Shown in pieces: positions 48,549 to 58,144 of a stretch of DNA of 58,893 nt. Both the position numbers and the translations under genes were made by a program. Each line of letters starts with the position of its first letter. Within the stretch, counting starts at the first letter, position 1. Location of the stretch: the NCBI RefSeq assembly GCF_011516925.1, contig NZ_WOTG01000004.1, positions 1 through 58,893 on the forward strand. The letters are read 5' to 3'. Source of the DNA: Acetobacter fabarum. GTDB lineage: Bacteria > Pseudomonadota > Alphaproteobacteria > Acetobacterales > Acetobacteraceae. The notes beneath the pieces are model-generated. The model had not been told where the DNA came from. It saw only the letters and a list, made by a program, of their open reading frames with translations, and did not search any database.

Positions 48549-49796
48549 ATGCAGGCACACACGGACAAGGCAGGCACGGTACAGGCAACACCCGCCACGG
48601 GTGCGCCTGCGCAGGAGCCGGGTGGCGCAGCCGCCCCCACGGTACCAGTGGCAACCCCCACGCGCAGCCGCCGCGACCACAGGATTGACGCCCTGCGGGG
48701 TGCCGCCCTGCTGATGATGTTTATAGACCATATTCCCCAGAACCTGCTTAACCGCTTTACCATGCGCAACGTAGGCTTTGCCGATGCGGCGGAGGTGTTT
48801 GTGCTGCTGGCGGGTTATGCGTCGTGGCTGGCCTATGGGCGGGGCTTTACCAAATACGGTGTGCTGCCCACCCTGCAACGCCTGTTCAAACGCTGTGTGC
48901 AGCTCTACATCGGCCAGACCATTATGGTCATGGCCTATGTGTTTACGGTTCGGGGCTGGCGGCACTTTACCCCTGTTTCGGTCGATTATCTGGAGCCGGA
49001 GCTGGCCCACGGTCTGGGCTGGGTCTGGCGGGTGATGATGTTTGACGCCCTGCCCAGCAACCTCAACATCATGCCGCTCTACCTTGTGCTGCTGGGCGGG
49101 TTCCCCATTTTTTACCTGCTGATGCGGATCCACCGTTCGCTGGCCCTGCTGCTTTCGGGGGCCTTGTGGATGCTGGTGAACATGGACCCGGGGCTGAACT
49201 TTCCCAACTGGCTGGACCCTGATGGCTGGTACTTCAACCCGCTGGCGTGGCAGTTCCTGTTTGCACTCGGGTTGACGGCCTCCGCCCAGACCCAGCAGCG
49301 CGGCCGAGACTTCAAACGTGTGCCAGCCCTTGTGGCGCTATGCTGGGTGTACCTGCTGTTTTCGGCCATTCAGGCATTTCCGTGGGCCCTGTGGGGTCTG
49401 CCGGACCTGCGCCCGTTTGGCGATACGCTGGCCCCGGCCAAAAGCTGGCTCTCGCCTTTGCGGCTGCTGGATGTGATGGCCATTTTCTACCTTGTCCAGT
49501 CCTCCGAGCCTGCGCGCCGGTGGGCGGCCGAATCGTGGGTAGGGCAGGAACTGGCCCGTGTTGGCCGCAGTTCGCTGGAGGTATTTGTGGTCGGCACCAT
49601 ACTGGACCTGTATGCGCGGCTTATCTTCAGCACCTTTGGGGAGGGCTGGGCCCTGCAGGTTGCGGTAAACGTTGTGGGGCTGGCTATTCTGATCAGCCTT
49701 GCCTCATGGCTGGACCGGCGGCGCACACGGGCGCGGGCCGGCCGGCCGGTAGCTCCGGCGGCACCCGTTGCGGCCCCCGGCGCGACACAGGGGTAG
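48549..49796 (+). CDS. opgC: OpgC-type periplasmic-glucan succinyltransferase
   Basis: The 415-residue membrane protein has about ten helices after a polar, Thr/Pro-rich N-terminal 40 residues. The opening DHRIDALRGAALLMMFIDHIPQNLLNRFTMRNVGFADAAEVFVLLAGYASWLAYG is the hallmark of OpgC proteins, including the conserved His of the acyltransferase core; PSNLNIMPLYLVLLGGFP and DGWYFNPLAWQFLFALG are also typical. OpgC succinylates osmoregulated periplasmic glucans. The glucan synthase genes (opgGH or ndvB/chvB types) are not in the window. The gene is 25 bases before the DegP-like gene, so the two may be cotranscribed. Confidence 0.9.
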   Translation: MQAHTDKAGTVQATPATGAPAQEPGGAAAPTVPVATPTRSRRDHRIDALRGAALLMMFIDHIPQNLLNRFTMRNVGFADAAEVFVLLAGYASWLAYGRGFTKYGVLPTLQRLFKRCVQLYIGQTIMVMAYVFTVRGWRHFTPVSVDYLEPELAHGLGWVWRVMMFDALPSNLNIMPLYLVLLGGFPIFYLLMRIHRSLALLLSGALWMLVNMDPGLNFPNWLDPDGWYFNPLAWQFLFALGLTASAQTQQRGRDFKRVPALVALCWVYLLFSAIQAFPWALWGLPDLRPFGDTLAPAKSWLSPLRLLDVMAIFYLVQSSEPARRWAAESWVGQELARVGRSSLEVFVVGTILDLYARLIFSTFGEGWALQVAVNVVGLAILISLASWLDRRRTRARAGRPVAPAAPVAAPGATQG

Positions 49797-49821
49797 GCTA
49801 TGCTTGCCGTTTTGGCACGCC

Positions 49822-51414
49822 ATGAATAACCTTACCCCCCAGTCTTCGAGAATTGTCCTGTCCCGGCAGAAAGTTGTGTTGTCCATGCGCGTGTCCGTCC
49901 GTCTGTTCTGCTCTGTTTCCCTCTCCACCCTGCTGGTGGCGGGCCTTGGGGTGTGTGCCCCGCTGCATGCGGCGGAGGCTCCGGTGCCTGCGGTTGTGGC
50001 CGCCGGTGGCCGCGCGCCAGACAGTTTTGCCGACCTTGCAGCCCGGCTGCTGCCTGCCGTGGTCAATGTGTCCACCACCCAGACCGTGCGTGAAGCGGAT
50101 GCGGAGGAGGATGATGAGGACGACCAGCTCCCCCAGATGCCCAACTTCCCGCAGGGCTCCCCGTTCGAGAAGTTTTTCCATGACTTCATGAACCGCCAGA
50201 CAGACCCCAACGCCCCGCCAAGGCGGATGCAGGCGCTGGGTTCGGGCTTTATCATCGACCCGACCGGCTACATCGTGACCAATAACCACGTGATCCGCAA
50301 AGCAGACCGCATAACGGTAACCTTGCAGGACAACACGGTGCTCAGCGCCCATGCCGTTGGGCATGATGACCGCACGGACCTTGCCCTGCTTAAGGTGGAC
50401 AGCAAAAAGCCGCTGCCGTTTGTCAGCTTCGGGGATAGCGAACACCGCCGGGTGGGGGACTGGGTTCTGGCCATTGGCAACCCGTTTGGCCTGTCCGGCA
50501 CGGTTACGGCGGGCATTATCTCCTCACGCGGGCGTAATATTGACCAAGGCCCGTATGATGACTTCATCCAGACCGATGCGCCCATCAACAAAGGCAATTC
50601 CGGTGGCCCGCTGTTTGATATGGATGGCAACGTCATTGGGGTGAACACCGCCATTTATTCCCCCTCCGGCGGGTCGGTCGGGATTGGCTTTTCCATTCCC
50701 TCCAACGAGGCACGCGGCGTGGTGGAGCAGCTGCGCAAGACCGGCAGGGTCTCGCGCGGGTGGCTTGGTGTGCGTATCCAGAATGTCACGCAGGACATAG
50801 CTGACGGGCTGGGCCTGAGCACACCCACTGGCGCGCTGGTGGCCGGGGTGGAAAAAGGTGGCCCGGCCGACAAGGCGGGGCTTAAAACGGGCGATGTGAT
50901 CCAGAGCCTGAACGGCCAGCCGATTGAGGGCAAGGCCCTGCCGCGCCTGTCCGCCCAGTTGCCGGTGGGCACGCAGGCCAAGCTGGGCCTGTGGCGGCAT
51001 GGCAAGGTGATGGATGTGCCCGTAACCATAGGCGCCCTGCCCGAAACCCCGGAGGAAGCCCCGGCCAAGCCCGTAGCCGCTCCCAAATCCGCGGCCTCTG
51101 TCAGCTTTGCGGATTTTGGCTTTACCGTTGGCCCGCTGGATGCGGCCGGGCGGCAGAAGTATAACCTGCCTGCCAGCCTTAAAGGTGTGCTGGTCAGCAG
51201 TGTCAAACCCGATGGCACGGCGGCGGACCGGGGCCTGAAGGAAGGGGATGTGATTACCGAGGTCCAGCAGGCCGAGGTGGGAACGCCAGCAGCCCTCAAA
51301 CAGCGGATCGAGGCCGCGCGCAAAGCCAAAAAGCGCTCGGTCCTGCTTTTGGTGCATGATGCGGATGGCCTGCGCTGGATTCCCTTCCCCCTGAGCGCGG
51401 AGGACGCGCCCTGA
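49822..51414 (+). CDS. degP: DegP/HtrA-type periplasmic serine protease
   Basis: The protein has up to 530 residues from ATG 49822; an ATG at 49885 would start just before the hydrophobic signal (RVSVRLFCSVSLSTLLVAGLGVCAPLHAAEA) and is equally credible. The trypsin-like domain has the full triad: His in IVTNNHVI, Asp in DDRTDLALLK, Ser in NKGNSGGPLFD. Two PDZ domains follow (RGWLGVRIQNVTQDIADGLGL and the second starting near TFGFTVGPLDAAGRQ). An acidic segment DADAEEDDEDDQLPQ lies before the catalytic domain. It degrades or refolds misfolded envelope proteins. The gene follows opgC by 25 bases and precedes a FUSC membrane protein. The symbol is family-based; degQ is possible. Confidence 0.93.
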   Translation: MNNLTPQSSRIVLSRQKVVLSMRVSVRLFCSVSLSTLLVAGLGVCAPLHAAEAPVPAVVAAGGRAPDSFADLAARLLPAVVNVSTTQTVREADAEEDDEDDQLPQMPNFPQGSPFEKFFHDFMNRQTDPNAPPRRMQALGSGFIIDPTGYIVTNNHVIRKADRITVTLQDNTVLSAHAVGHDDRTDLALLKVDSKKPLPFVSFGDSEHRRVGDWVLAIGNPFGLSGTVTAGIISSRGRNIDQGPYDDFIQTDAPINKGNSGGPLFDMDGNVIGVNTAIYSPSGGSVGIGFSIPSNEARGVVEQLRKTGRVSRGWLGVRIQNVTQDIADGLGLSTPTGALVAGVEKGGPADKAGLKTGDVIQSLNGQPIEGKALPRLSAQLPVGTQAKLGLWRHGKVMDVPVTIGALPETPEEAPAKPVAAPKSAASVSFADFGFTVGPLDAAGRQKYNLPASLKGVLVSSVKPDGTAADRGLKEGDVITEVQQAEVGTPAALKQRIEAARKAKKRSVLLLVHDADGLRWIPFPLSAEDAP

Positions 51415-51443
51415 TTGCACTTTTAACGGGCAGGCGCGCGCCC

Positions 51444-52490
51444 GTGCTGGATATAGGCCGGTATTGCCCATGGCTGGCACGGTGGCTGAGCAACGCCACC
51501 GTCTGCCAGACCGTGCGCCTGCTCAGTGCTGTTGGTGTGGCCGGGTTTGTGGCCTGGCTGACCAACCTGCAGGAACCGGGCTGGGCACTGATTACCTCGG
51601 TCATTGTGACCCAGAACAGCATTACGGATACAATCTCCAAGGGGCGTGACCAGCTTGTGGGCACGCTTATCGGGGCTACGGTCAGTATTGTGCCCATTAC
51701 GCTGCTCATGTTTGCGCACTGGCCGCTGTGGGGGGCGTTTACCATTGCGTTTGTGCCGCTGGCCGTTCTGGTATCCTGGAAGCCGGAGGCCCGCATGGGC
51801 GTGGTCACGCTTATGGTGGCCATACTGTTCCCCTCCGATAACGACCCCTACCTGCGCCCGATCGAGCGTGTGCTGGCTATTCTGATCGGGGTCGGGGCGG
51901 GCACGCTGGTCACGTATGTGGTGCTGCACGAACAGGCCCGGCGCGATGCGTTCCGCAACGCCGCCCTTACGGTGCGCCAGATTGTGGCCATGTTGCAAAA
52001 GGCCCGCACGGGGCATGTGGAATGGTCGGTCATTCAGGACATGAATGACGAATGTGCGGCCTCCCTGCGCAAGGTGCAGGCTGCGCTGGAAGAGGCCCGG
52101 CGCGAACACTGGCGCCCGCTGGATGAGCGCGACCCCATGCTGGCCCGCCTGCCTGCACGGATACGGCAGTTGCAAATGGATGCGCTGGTGGTGGCTCGCG
52201 CCATACTGGTGCTGCCCCAGAGTGCCACGGCGGAGGAGCTGGAGCGCGCGGCCAGCGTACGCGCTGGCATGCTGCGTGGATTCCAGTGGATCATCCAGCG
52301 TTGCGAGAGCGAGGCCGTGGCCCGCACGGGGGATGAATACCGCATTGCCGCAGAAGTGATGGCCGCCCTGCCAACGGAAAATGAAACGGCAGACCCGATC
52401 ATACGTTTTGTGGTGGGTATTCTGCTCACGGACCTGCGCCAGCTCATCCAGCTTCTGGGTGAGGATGACAAGGACCGTGCAGCCCCATAA
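51444..52490 (+). CDS. FUSC-family membrane protein (aromatic-acid exporter-like)
   Basis: The protein has 348 residues from a GTG at 51444, with no strong ribosome site but 29 bases after the protease gene. Six hydrophobic helices occupy the first 175 residues (WLSNATVCQTVRLLSAVGVAGFVAWL, WALITSVIVTQNSITDTISKGRDQLVGTLIGATVSIVPITLLMF and so on); the QNSITDTISKGRDRLVGTLIGA-like sequence is characteristic of FUSC/YccS/AaeB proteins. Residues 180-345 are a helical cytoplasmic domain. The protein lacks the second membrane half of AaeB, so it is the short form. Substrate unknown. Confidence 0.85.
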   Translation: MLDIGRYCPWLARWLSNATVCQTVRLLSAVGVAGFVAWLTNLQEPGWALITSVIVTQNSITDTISKGRDQLVGTLIGATVSIVPITLLMFAHWPLWGAFTIAFVPLAVLVSWKPEARMGVVTLMVAILFPSDNDPYLRPIERVLAILIGVGAGTLVTYVVLHEQARRDAFRNAALTVRQIVAMLQKARTGHVEWSVIQDMNDECAASLRKVQAALEEARREHWRPLDERDPMLARLPARIRQLQMDALVVARAILVLPQSATAEELERAASVRAGMLRGFQWIIQRCESEAVARTGDEYRIAAEVMAALPTENETADPIIRFVVGILLTDLRQLIQLLGEDDKDRAAP

Positions 52491-52587
52491 ACCACATTGT
52501 GGCGGCCAGCCGGTACGCGCCACCGTGGCCCGTTGGCCACGCCCATGCCCGTAGCCGCCACCTTTAGGAACCAGAGGGGCCAACAGC

Positions 52588-53571
52588 ATGACGGCGCAGC
52601 ATAATCAGGTTGTTCGGGTCCACCATACCGGCGGGCCGGACGTTCTTCTGCCCGAGTTCGTATCCGTACCTCTGCCCCACAGGGGGGAGGTGCTGGTGCG
52701 GCAGGAGGCAATTGGCGTCAACTTCATCGATACGTATTTTCGGAGCGGGCTGTACAAGTTCCCCCACCTGCCTGCCATTCCCGGCATGGAAGGGGCCGGG
52801 GTGGTGGAGGCCGTGGGGGCCGATGTTGTGGGGCTGAGCGTTGGCGCGCGTGTGGCCTATGCCGGGGTGCTTGGGGGGTATGCCCAGTACCGTGTGGTTG
52901 CGGCAGACCGGCTTGTGGTTCTGCCCGATGGGATTTCTACCGAGCAGGCGGCTGCGGTCATGCTGCGGGGGTTGTCTGCCCATATGCTGGTCTGGCAGGT
53001 CCACAGGGTGCGGCAGGGGGAAAATATTCTGGTCTATGCTCCCGCCGGAGGGGTGGGCCAGCTGTTGTGCCAGTGGGGGAGCTACCTTGGCGCACGGGTT
53101 ATTGGCGTAACCTCATCGGAGCAGAAGGCGGAAATTGCCCGTGCCTGCGGGGCGGCCGATGTGCTGGTGGGCATGGACAACCTGCCCGACCGTGTGCGCG
53201 CATTAACCAACGGAGCTATGGTGCCTGTTGTGTATGACAGCATAGGCCGCGCCACGTTTGAGACCAGTCTGGCCTGCCTTGCCCCCCGTGGGCTTATGGT
53301 CAGCTACGGCAATGCCTCCGGCCCGGTTACGGGGGTGGATGTGGGTGTGCTTGCGGCACGGGGCAGCCTGTACCTGACCCGGCCTACGCTTTCCACCTAC
53401 ATTGCTACCCGCCCGGCACTGGAGGCCGCAGCGCAGGAGCTGTTTGCCATGCTTGAGCAGGGTGCGCTCCGCCCCACCATTGGCCAGCGTTTTGCCCTGG
53501 CCGAGGCCCACAAGGCGCATGAGGCGCTGGAGGCGGGAACAACCCTTGGCAGCACTATTCTGCTTCCATAA
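52588..53571 (+). CDS. qorA: NADPH:quinone oxidoreductase (zinc-independent MDR family)
   Basis: The 327-residue medium-chain dehydrogenase/reductase resembles Escherichia coli QorA. Visible are VNFIDTYFRSGLY, PGMEGAGVVEAVG, the NADPH-binding stretch LVYAPAGGVGQLLCQWGSYLGARVIGVTSSEQKAE, VVYDSIGRATFETSL and ALEAGTTLGSTILLP. Zinc ligands of alcohol dehydrogenases are absent, as expected. It reduces quinones with NADPH and protects against redox-cycling compounds. The ATG follows AACCAGAGGGG. Upstream 97 bases hold no hairpin, so it could be its own unit; the small membrane-peptide gene follows. Confidence 0.92.
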   Translation: MTAQHNQVVRVHHTGGPDVLLPEFVSVPLPHRGEVLVRQEAIGVNFIDTYFRSGLYKFPHLPAIPGMEGAGVVEAVGADVVGLSVGARVAYAGVLGGYAQYRVVAADRLVVLPDGISTEQAAAVMLRGLSAHMLVWQVHRVRQGENILVYAPAGGVGQLLCQWGSYLGARVIGVTSSEQKAEIARACGAADVLVGMDNLPDRVRALTNGAMVPVVYDSIGRATFETSLACLAPRGLMVSYGNASGPVTGVDVGVLAARGSLYLTRPTLSTYIATRPALEAAAQELFAMLEQGALRPTIGQRFALAEAHKAHEALEAGTTLGSTILLP

Positions 53572-53710
53572 GTATTTTGCGCGGCAGGCATGAGGTCTGG
53601 CGGTGATTATGCACGCCAGATGGCATGACGTGGCCCACCAATTACGCTACAACAGAACCGGAACGCCCGACCCGTGTTGGGTGGAAACCCATATTGAGGA
53701 AGCTCAAGAC

Positions 53711-53812
53711 ATGGCAAAATGCCCCAAATCCCCCTGTGCACGTGGTATTCTGGCTCTGGGCCTGATTGCAGCGGTTGTTTATTTCATCCGTAAAAAGAAG
53801 TGCTGCGGCTAA
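53711..53812 (+). CDS. 33-residue single-span membrane peptide with terminal cysteines
   Basis: The peptide from ATG 53711 reads MAKCPKSPCARG, a hydrophobic core GILALGLIAAVVYFI and the basic, cysteine-ended tail RKKKCCG. It has four cysteines (positions 4, 9, 31, 32). GAGGA lies about 11 bases before the ATG and a strong terminator follows, so a short dedicated gene is credible. A longer frame to 53603 (69 residues) is possible, but its extra part looks non-coding. The topology (Cys on both sides) is unusual for a peptide of this size. Function unknown. Confidence 0.6.
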   Translation: MAKCPKSPCARGILALGLIAAVVYFIRKKKCCG

Positions 53813-53852
53813 GCCCGCGTCGGGCCTGTTCCTGAACGCCCGACACACGGCA

Positions 53853-53886
53853 AAAACCCGTCTGGTCCGCCCAGACGGGTTTTTTC
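53853..53886 (+). terminator. Terminator after the small membrane-peptide gene
   Basis: AAAACCCGTCTGG and CCAGACGGGTTTT form a perfect 13-base stem, followed by TTTTTTCTTTT. Confidence 0.92.
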
Positions 53887-54029
53887 TTTTGCGGTGGCGG
53901 GTTCTGCCACAGGTGCAAACGCGCAACGCAACGCTTTGGCTTGTGTTATGGTGTAGGCGTTGTATCACTGCCAGTAACATATCTGGCCTGGCGCTGTTTG
54001 CTTCAGGCTTCTGACGGAAAGGATTGAGA

Positions 54030-54710
54030 GTGTTGCATCCTCTTGTTTCCCGCTTTTCCTCCAAGGCTGCGGCATCTGTTGCGGCCTGTGCACTCGGTTT
54101 TGCGGGGCTGGCCACAATGGCCCTGCCAACGGCGGCCCATGCGCAGGCCTCTGTTCTGCTCAAGAGCCAGCAGGCGACCGCTATTGTGGAAAGTGTTGAC
54201 CGCGAAGCGCGTGAACTGCTGCTGCGTGAAGGCAATGGCCACCTGCTGACCATTGAATACGGCGCTGCCGTAAAAGACGTGCCGCACCTGCATGAAGGTG
54301 ATGAACTGAAAATCCAGTTCGTGGAAACACTGGGCGCGCAGCTTGCCCCTCCGGGCAGCCCCCTGCCCGAATCCACGCTCACCACGGCACGGGGCTTTGT
54401 GCATGGTCACCCGCGTGGCATTATTGCGGCCTTTAACCGCGAGCGCGCCCTGATCAAGACCATCGATCTGCCCTCCAGCACCATCTCCTTCACCACGGAG
54501 GGGGATGATTCCCTGCACGTGGCAGTGCTGCGCACCAAGGCGATGCAGGACTTCCTGAAAACACTCAAGATTGGTGACGTGGTGGATATTACCCGCGCCG
54601 AATCCATTACCTATATCGTGACCAACAAGACCGTGCCGCAGCCTGCGCCCGCAGCCCCCCAGCTTGCCGCTCCGGCGGGGGATGTGGTTGCACCTGCTCC
54701 CGCGCAGTAA
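54030..54710 (+). CDS. Exported protein of unknown function, possibly beta-rich
   Basis: The protein has 226 residues from the GTG at 54030, which has GGAAAGGA six bases before it; the TTG at 54024 is less likely. The signal peptide ends near LPTAAHAQA (about residue 36). The mature protein has two similar beta-rich parts: ATAIVESVDREARELLLREGNGHLLTIEYGAAVKDVPHLHEGDELKI and GIIAAFNRERALIKTIDLPSSTISFTTEGDDSLHVAVL, each looking like one half of a barrel, and then a Pro/Ala tail. I recognise no named domain. It stands alone with a terminator on each side. Confidence 0.75.
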   Translation: MLHPLVSRFSSKAAASVAACALGFAGLATMALPTAAHAQASVLLKSQQATAIVESVDREARELLLREGNGHLLTIEYGAAVKDVPHLHEGDELKIQFVETLGAQLAPPGSPLPESTLTTARGFVHGHPRGIIAAFNRERALIKTIDLPSSTISFTTEGDDSLHVAVLRTKAMQDFLKTLKIGDVVDITRAESITYIVTNKTVPQPAPAAPQLAAPAGDVVAPAPAQ

Positions 54711-54752
54711 ACGCTGCGTAGCAGACAGGTACGTTTTTTTAAAAGGTGCTTT

Positions 54753-54790
54753 CCCCCGTGCCGGGTTTTAACCCCTGCACGGGGTTTTTT
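54753..54790. terminator. Terminator between the exported-protein gene and the antiporter gene
   Basis: CCCCGTGC pairs with GCACGGGG around a loop that can pair further (CGGG/CCC), followed by TTTTTT; it lies between convergent genes. Confidence 0.8.
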
Positions 54791-54863
54791 GTTCCCCCGC
54801 CGGGCATACGCATGGCCGGTATGGTGCAGAGTGTGCGGGGGCTTCCCGCACAGGCTTTGCGCG

Positions 54864-56117
54864 TTAGCCCGGAGCGTTGGGGTAGAGTGCGCGGGCAACC
54901 CGCTCCATGGTCAGCCCCTGCACGATAATGGTAAAAACCACCACGCCGTAACAGACGGGCAAGAGCAGGTCGCGCATGTCCCCCGCAGGCAGGCCGAGTG
55001 CCAGCGAGACCGAAATACCGCCCCGCAGCCCACCCCATGTGAGCAGGGCCGGAACACGCCCCCTGTCCCATTGCCGCAGATGCACTGGCAATGTGCTGAC
55101 CAGCACACTCGCGGCGCGCACGGCAATGGAGAGCGGGATAACCGCCAGAGTGAGCACAAACGTGAACAGGCGCGGGGTTATGTCCAGCAGTTCAAGCCCG
55201 ATCAGCAGGAACAGGAACACGTTCAGAACCTCGTCAATCACTGTCCATGTTGTATCAAGGTTCGTGCGGGCCTCCGTGTGGAGGATGGCGCGGCTGTAGC
55301 GTGTGCCAAGGCATAGTCCGGCCACCACAACCGCAATGGCGCCAGACATGCCAAACTGGCTGGCAAGGCTAAAGGTGCCTGTGGCCAGCGCCAGAGATGT
55401 CAGCAGGTCAATATGCGGGTCTCTTTGCCCCCGGAGCACAAACAGCGCGGCCCAGCCTGTGGCCAGCCCCAGCAGCCCACCCCCTATGGCCTCGTGGCAG
55501 AACCGCACAAGCAGGTCGGGCAGGGTAATGGTGGGGCTCTGCCCTGTTGCCAGCCCGATGGCCACGCCAGAAATCACGACACCCACGCCATCATTAAACA
55601 GGCTTTCCCCCGCAAAAATGGCCTGTAGGGGGGCAGGCAGACCCAGCCTTTTCAGCATCCCCACAACGGAAACCGGGTCCGTGGGGGCCAGAATGGCACC
55701 CAGCACAACACACCAGATAAAGGGCACGGGGTGGCCTGCCAGACTAAGCCCGCCCCATGTTGCCCCCGCCATGAACCCTACCGCCAGAATAGTCCCGGCA
55801 ACGGACAGGGCCGTGACCGAGAGCAGGTGCTTTTGCAGTTGCCCAAGGTCAACCTGCATGGCTCCGGCAAAAAGGAGGAACGAGAGCGCGCCATTGAGCA
55901 AGGTATCAGGCAGGTTGACCGCACCGAGCACCCTGCGCGGAAATGCCTGAAGGTCATAGGCGGGAAACAGCGGGTTAAGCACCATGACCAGCAGGGATGC
56001 CAGCAGCGAAAACACCAGAACACCAATGGTGACAGGCATGCGCAGCGTGTGGTGGTTGAGAATACTGAACCCGGCAGAAAGGCACAGCAGCAGGGCAAGA
56101 AGATCAAGGGTGTGCAT
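54864..56117 (-). CDS. CPA1-family Na+(K+)/H+ antiporter (NhaP-like)
   Basis: The 417-residue protein has about 12 hydrophobic helices. Transport-site motifs of the CPA1 family are clear: LAPTDPVSVVGMLKRLGLP and AIFAGESLFNDGVGVVISGVA near residues 140-185, giving the paired Asp that binds Na+ or K+, then WTVIDEVLNVFLFLLIGLEL and TWGGLRGGISVSLALGLP at the end. No C-terminal regulatory domain. It exchanges cytoplasmic cation for protons or the reverse and would help pH homeostasis. The gene is alone on the minus strand between terminators. Confidence 0.92.
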   Translation of the reverse strand: MHTLDLLALLLCLSAGFSILNHHTLRMPVTIGVLVFSLLASLLVMVLNPLFPAYDLQAFPRRVLGAVNLPDTLLNGALSFLLFAGAMQVDLGQLQKHLLSVTALSVAGTILAVGFMAGATWGGLSLAGHPVPFIWCVVLGAILAPTDPVSVVGMLKRLGLPAPLQAIFAGESLFNDGVGVVISGVAIGLATGQSPTITLPDLLVRFCHEAIGGGLLGLATGWAALFVLRGQRDPHIDLLTSLALATGTFSLASQFGMSGAIAVVVAGLCLGTRYSRAILHTEARTNLDTTWTVIDEVLNVFLFLLIGLELLDITPRLFTFVLTLAVIPLSIAVRAASVLVSTLPVHLRQWDRGRVPALLTWGGLRGGISVSLALGLPAGDMRDLLLPVCYGVVVFTIIVQGLTMERVARALYPNAPG

Positions 56118-56214
56118 GGCCCTTATCGCTGGCGGCTCAGGCGCGTGCCGTCAAGCAAAACCGGAGGTTACCCTGCTTGGTTGTGCCGTTTGTGGCTTTT
56201 GGGGGAGGGGGCAC

Positions 56215-56252
56215 AAAAAACCCCCGCAAGGCGCTGCCCTGCGGGGGTTTTT
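56215..56252. terminator. Strong terminator after ilvD
   Basis: AAAAACCCCCGCA and TGCGGGGGTTTTT form a 13-base perfect stem with an 11-base loop, with T-tracts in both directions. It lies between the ilvD stop and the start of the antiporter gene. Confidence 0.9.
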
Positions 56253-56275
56253 GCGTAGTGCTGCCGGGCCGCGTG

Positions 56276-58144
56276 TTAGCGCGGGGTGCGGCGGGTCAGC
56301 TGGCTTACGTCACGCACCGCGCCACGGGCCGCACTGGTGGTCAGGGCTGCATAAGCCTTGAGCGCGTTGGAGACCACGCGCTCACGCTTGGGCTGCCAGG
56401 CCTGATCGCCCAGATCGTCCATGCGTGCGCGGCGGTCGGACAGAACGCTGTCCGCCACAGCTACGGACAGGCGGCGGTTGGGAATGTCGATCTCGATCGT
56501 ATCGCCTTCCTCCACCAGCCCGATAACGCCGCCTTCACCCGCTTCGGGGGAGATATGGCCAATGGACAGGCCCGAACTCCCGCCCGAAAAGCGACCATCG
56601 GTAATGAGCGCGCATTTTTCGGCCAGCCCCTTGGATTTAAGGTAGCTGGTCGGGTACAGCATTTCCTGCATGCCGGGGCCGCCCTTGGGGCCTTCGTAGC
56701 GGATCAGCACCACATCACCGGGGTTGATTTTGTTGCCCAGAATGGCGGCAACCGCGTCATCCTGACTTTCAAAAATCCGGGCCGGGCCGGAGAATGTTTC
56801 CAGCCCTGCGGCAACACCTGCGGTTTTAACAATCGCGCCGTCTTCGGCCAGATTGCCGTAGAGCACGCACAGCCCGCCGTCCTGATTATAGGCATGCGCG
56901 CCATCGCGGATGGCCCCGTTGGCCTGATCCGTATCCAGCGTTTTGTAGGTGCTGGACTGCGAGAACGCGACCGTGGTGCGTACCCCGCCGGGTGCTGCGC
57001 TAAAGAACTCCCGTGCTGCCGTCCGGCTTTCGGCTCCGGGGGCGCGGATGTCCCATTTATCCAGTGCTTCGGGCAGGTTGGCGGCGTGGACCATGTTGAC
57101 ATCACGGTGCAGCAGGCCCAGCCGGTCCAGCTCGCCCATAATGGCGGGAATACCGCCAGCACGGTGCACGTCTTCCATGTGCACATCCGGGCGGGAGGGG
57201 GAGACCTTGCACAGATGCGGCACCTTGCGGGAGAGGCGGTCAATGTCCTTCATGGTAAAGGGCACTTCGCCTTCATGCGCTGCGGCCAGCAGGTGCAGCA
57301 CCGTGTTGGTGGACCCACCCATGGCAATATCGACCGACATGGCGTTCTCAAACGCGGCCATGGTGGCAATGTTGCGCGGCAGCACGGAGGTATCGTCCTG
57401 CTCGTAGTAGCGGCGGGCAAGGTCCACAATGCGGCGTCCGGCCTCCACAAACAGGTTGCGGCGTGCGGCGTGGGTGGCCACAAGGCTGCCGTTGCCGGGC
57501 AGGGACAGGCCAAGGGCTTCGGTCAGGCAGTTCATGGAATTGGCGGTGAACATGCCCGAGCACGAGCCGCAGGTGGGGCAGGCGGAGCGTTCGATGGCAA
57601 GGGAGTCGGCCTCGCTCACGCCCGGGCTTGCGGCTGCGACCATGGAGGTCACAAGGTCTGCGCGCTGTTCAATGTCATCCAGTGTCACGCGCCCGGCTTC
57701 CATGGGGCCGCCGGATACAAAAATGACCGGAATGTTCAGCCGCATGGAGGCCATGAGCATGCCCGGCGTAATTTTGTCGCAGTTGCTGATACACACAATG
57801 GCGTCCGCGCAGTGGGCGTTGACCATGTATTCCACGGCATCGGCAATCAGCTCGCGCGAGGGTAGGCTGTACAGCATGCCGCCGTGGCCCATGGCAATGC
57901 CGTCATCCACCGCAATGGTGTTGAACTCGCGGCCAATGCCACCGGCTTCGGCAATGGCCTCGCACACAAGCTGCCCCATATCCTTGAGGTGCACATGGCC
58001 GGGCACGAACTGGGTAAAGGAGTTGGCGACGGCAATAATGGGTTTGCCAAAATCGGAGTCTTTTACACCGGTTGCGCGCCACAGGCTGCGGGCACCCGCC
58101 ATGTTGCGCCCGTGGGTGGTGGTGCGTGATCGGTAGCCGGCCAT
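56276..58144 (-). CDS. ilvD: Dihydroxy-acid dehydratase
   Basis: The 622-residue Fe-S enzyme makes the 2-oxo acids of isoleucine, valine and pantothenate synthesis. The cluster cysteines are in [15 protein letters not shown] (near 122) and [31 protein letters not shown] (near 195). [29 protein letters not shown] and [26 protein letters not shown] [20 protein letters not shown] confirm it. ATG 58144 begins [23 protein letters not shown]; extra upstream residues are not conserved. It is divergent from pstC. Confidence 0.98.
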   Translation of the reverse strand: MAGYRSRTTTHGRNMAGARSLWRATGVKDSDFGKPIIAVANSFTQFVPGHVHLKDMGQLVCEAIAEAGGIGREFNTIAVDDGIAMGHGGMLYSLPSRELIADAVEYMVNAHCADAIVCISNCDKITPGMLMASMRLNIPVIFVSGGPMEAGRVTLDDIEQRADLVTSMVAAASPGVSEADSLAIERSACPTCGSCSGMFTANSMNCLTEALGLSLPGNGSLVATHAARRNLFVEAGRRIVDLARRYYEQDDTSVLPRNIATMAAFENAMSVDIAMGGSTNTVLHLLAAAHEGEVPFTMKDIDRLSRKVPHLCKVSPSRPDVHMEDVHRAGGIPAIMGELDRLGLLHRDVNMVHAANLPEALDKWDIRAPGAESRTAAREFFSAAPGGVRTTVAFSQSSTYKTLDTDQANGAIRDGAHAYNQDGGLCVLYGNLAEDGAIVKTAGVAAGLETFSGPARIFESQDDAVAAILGNKINPGDVVLIRYEGPKGGPGMQEMLYPTSYLKSKGLAEKCALITDGRFSGGSSGLSIGHISPEAGEGGVIGLVEEGDTIEIDIPNRRLSVAVADSVLSDRRARMDDLGDQAWQPKRERVVSNALKAYAALTTSAARGAVRDVSQLTRRTPR

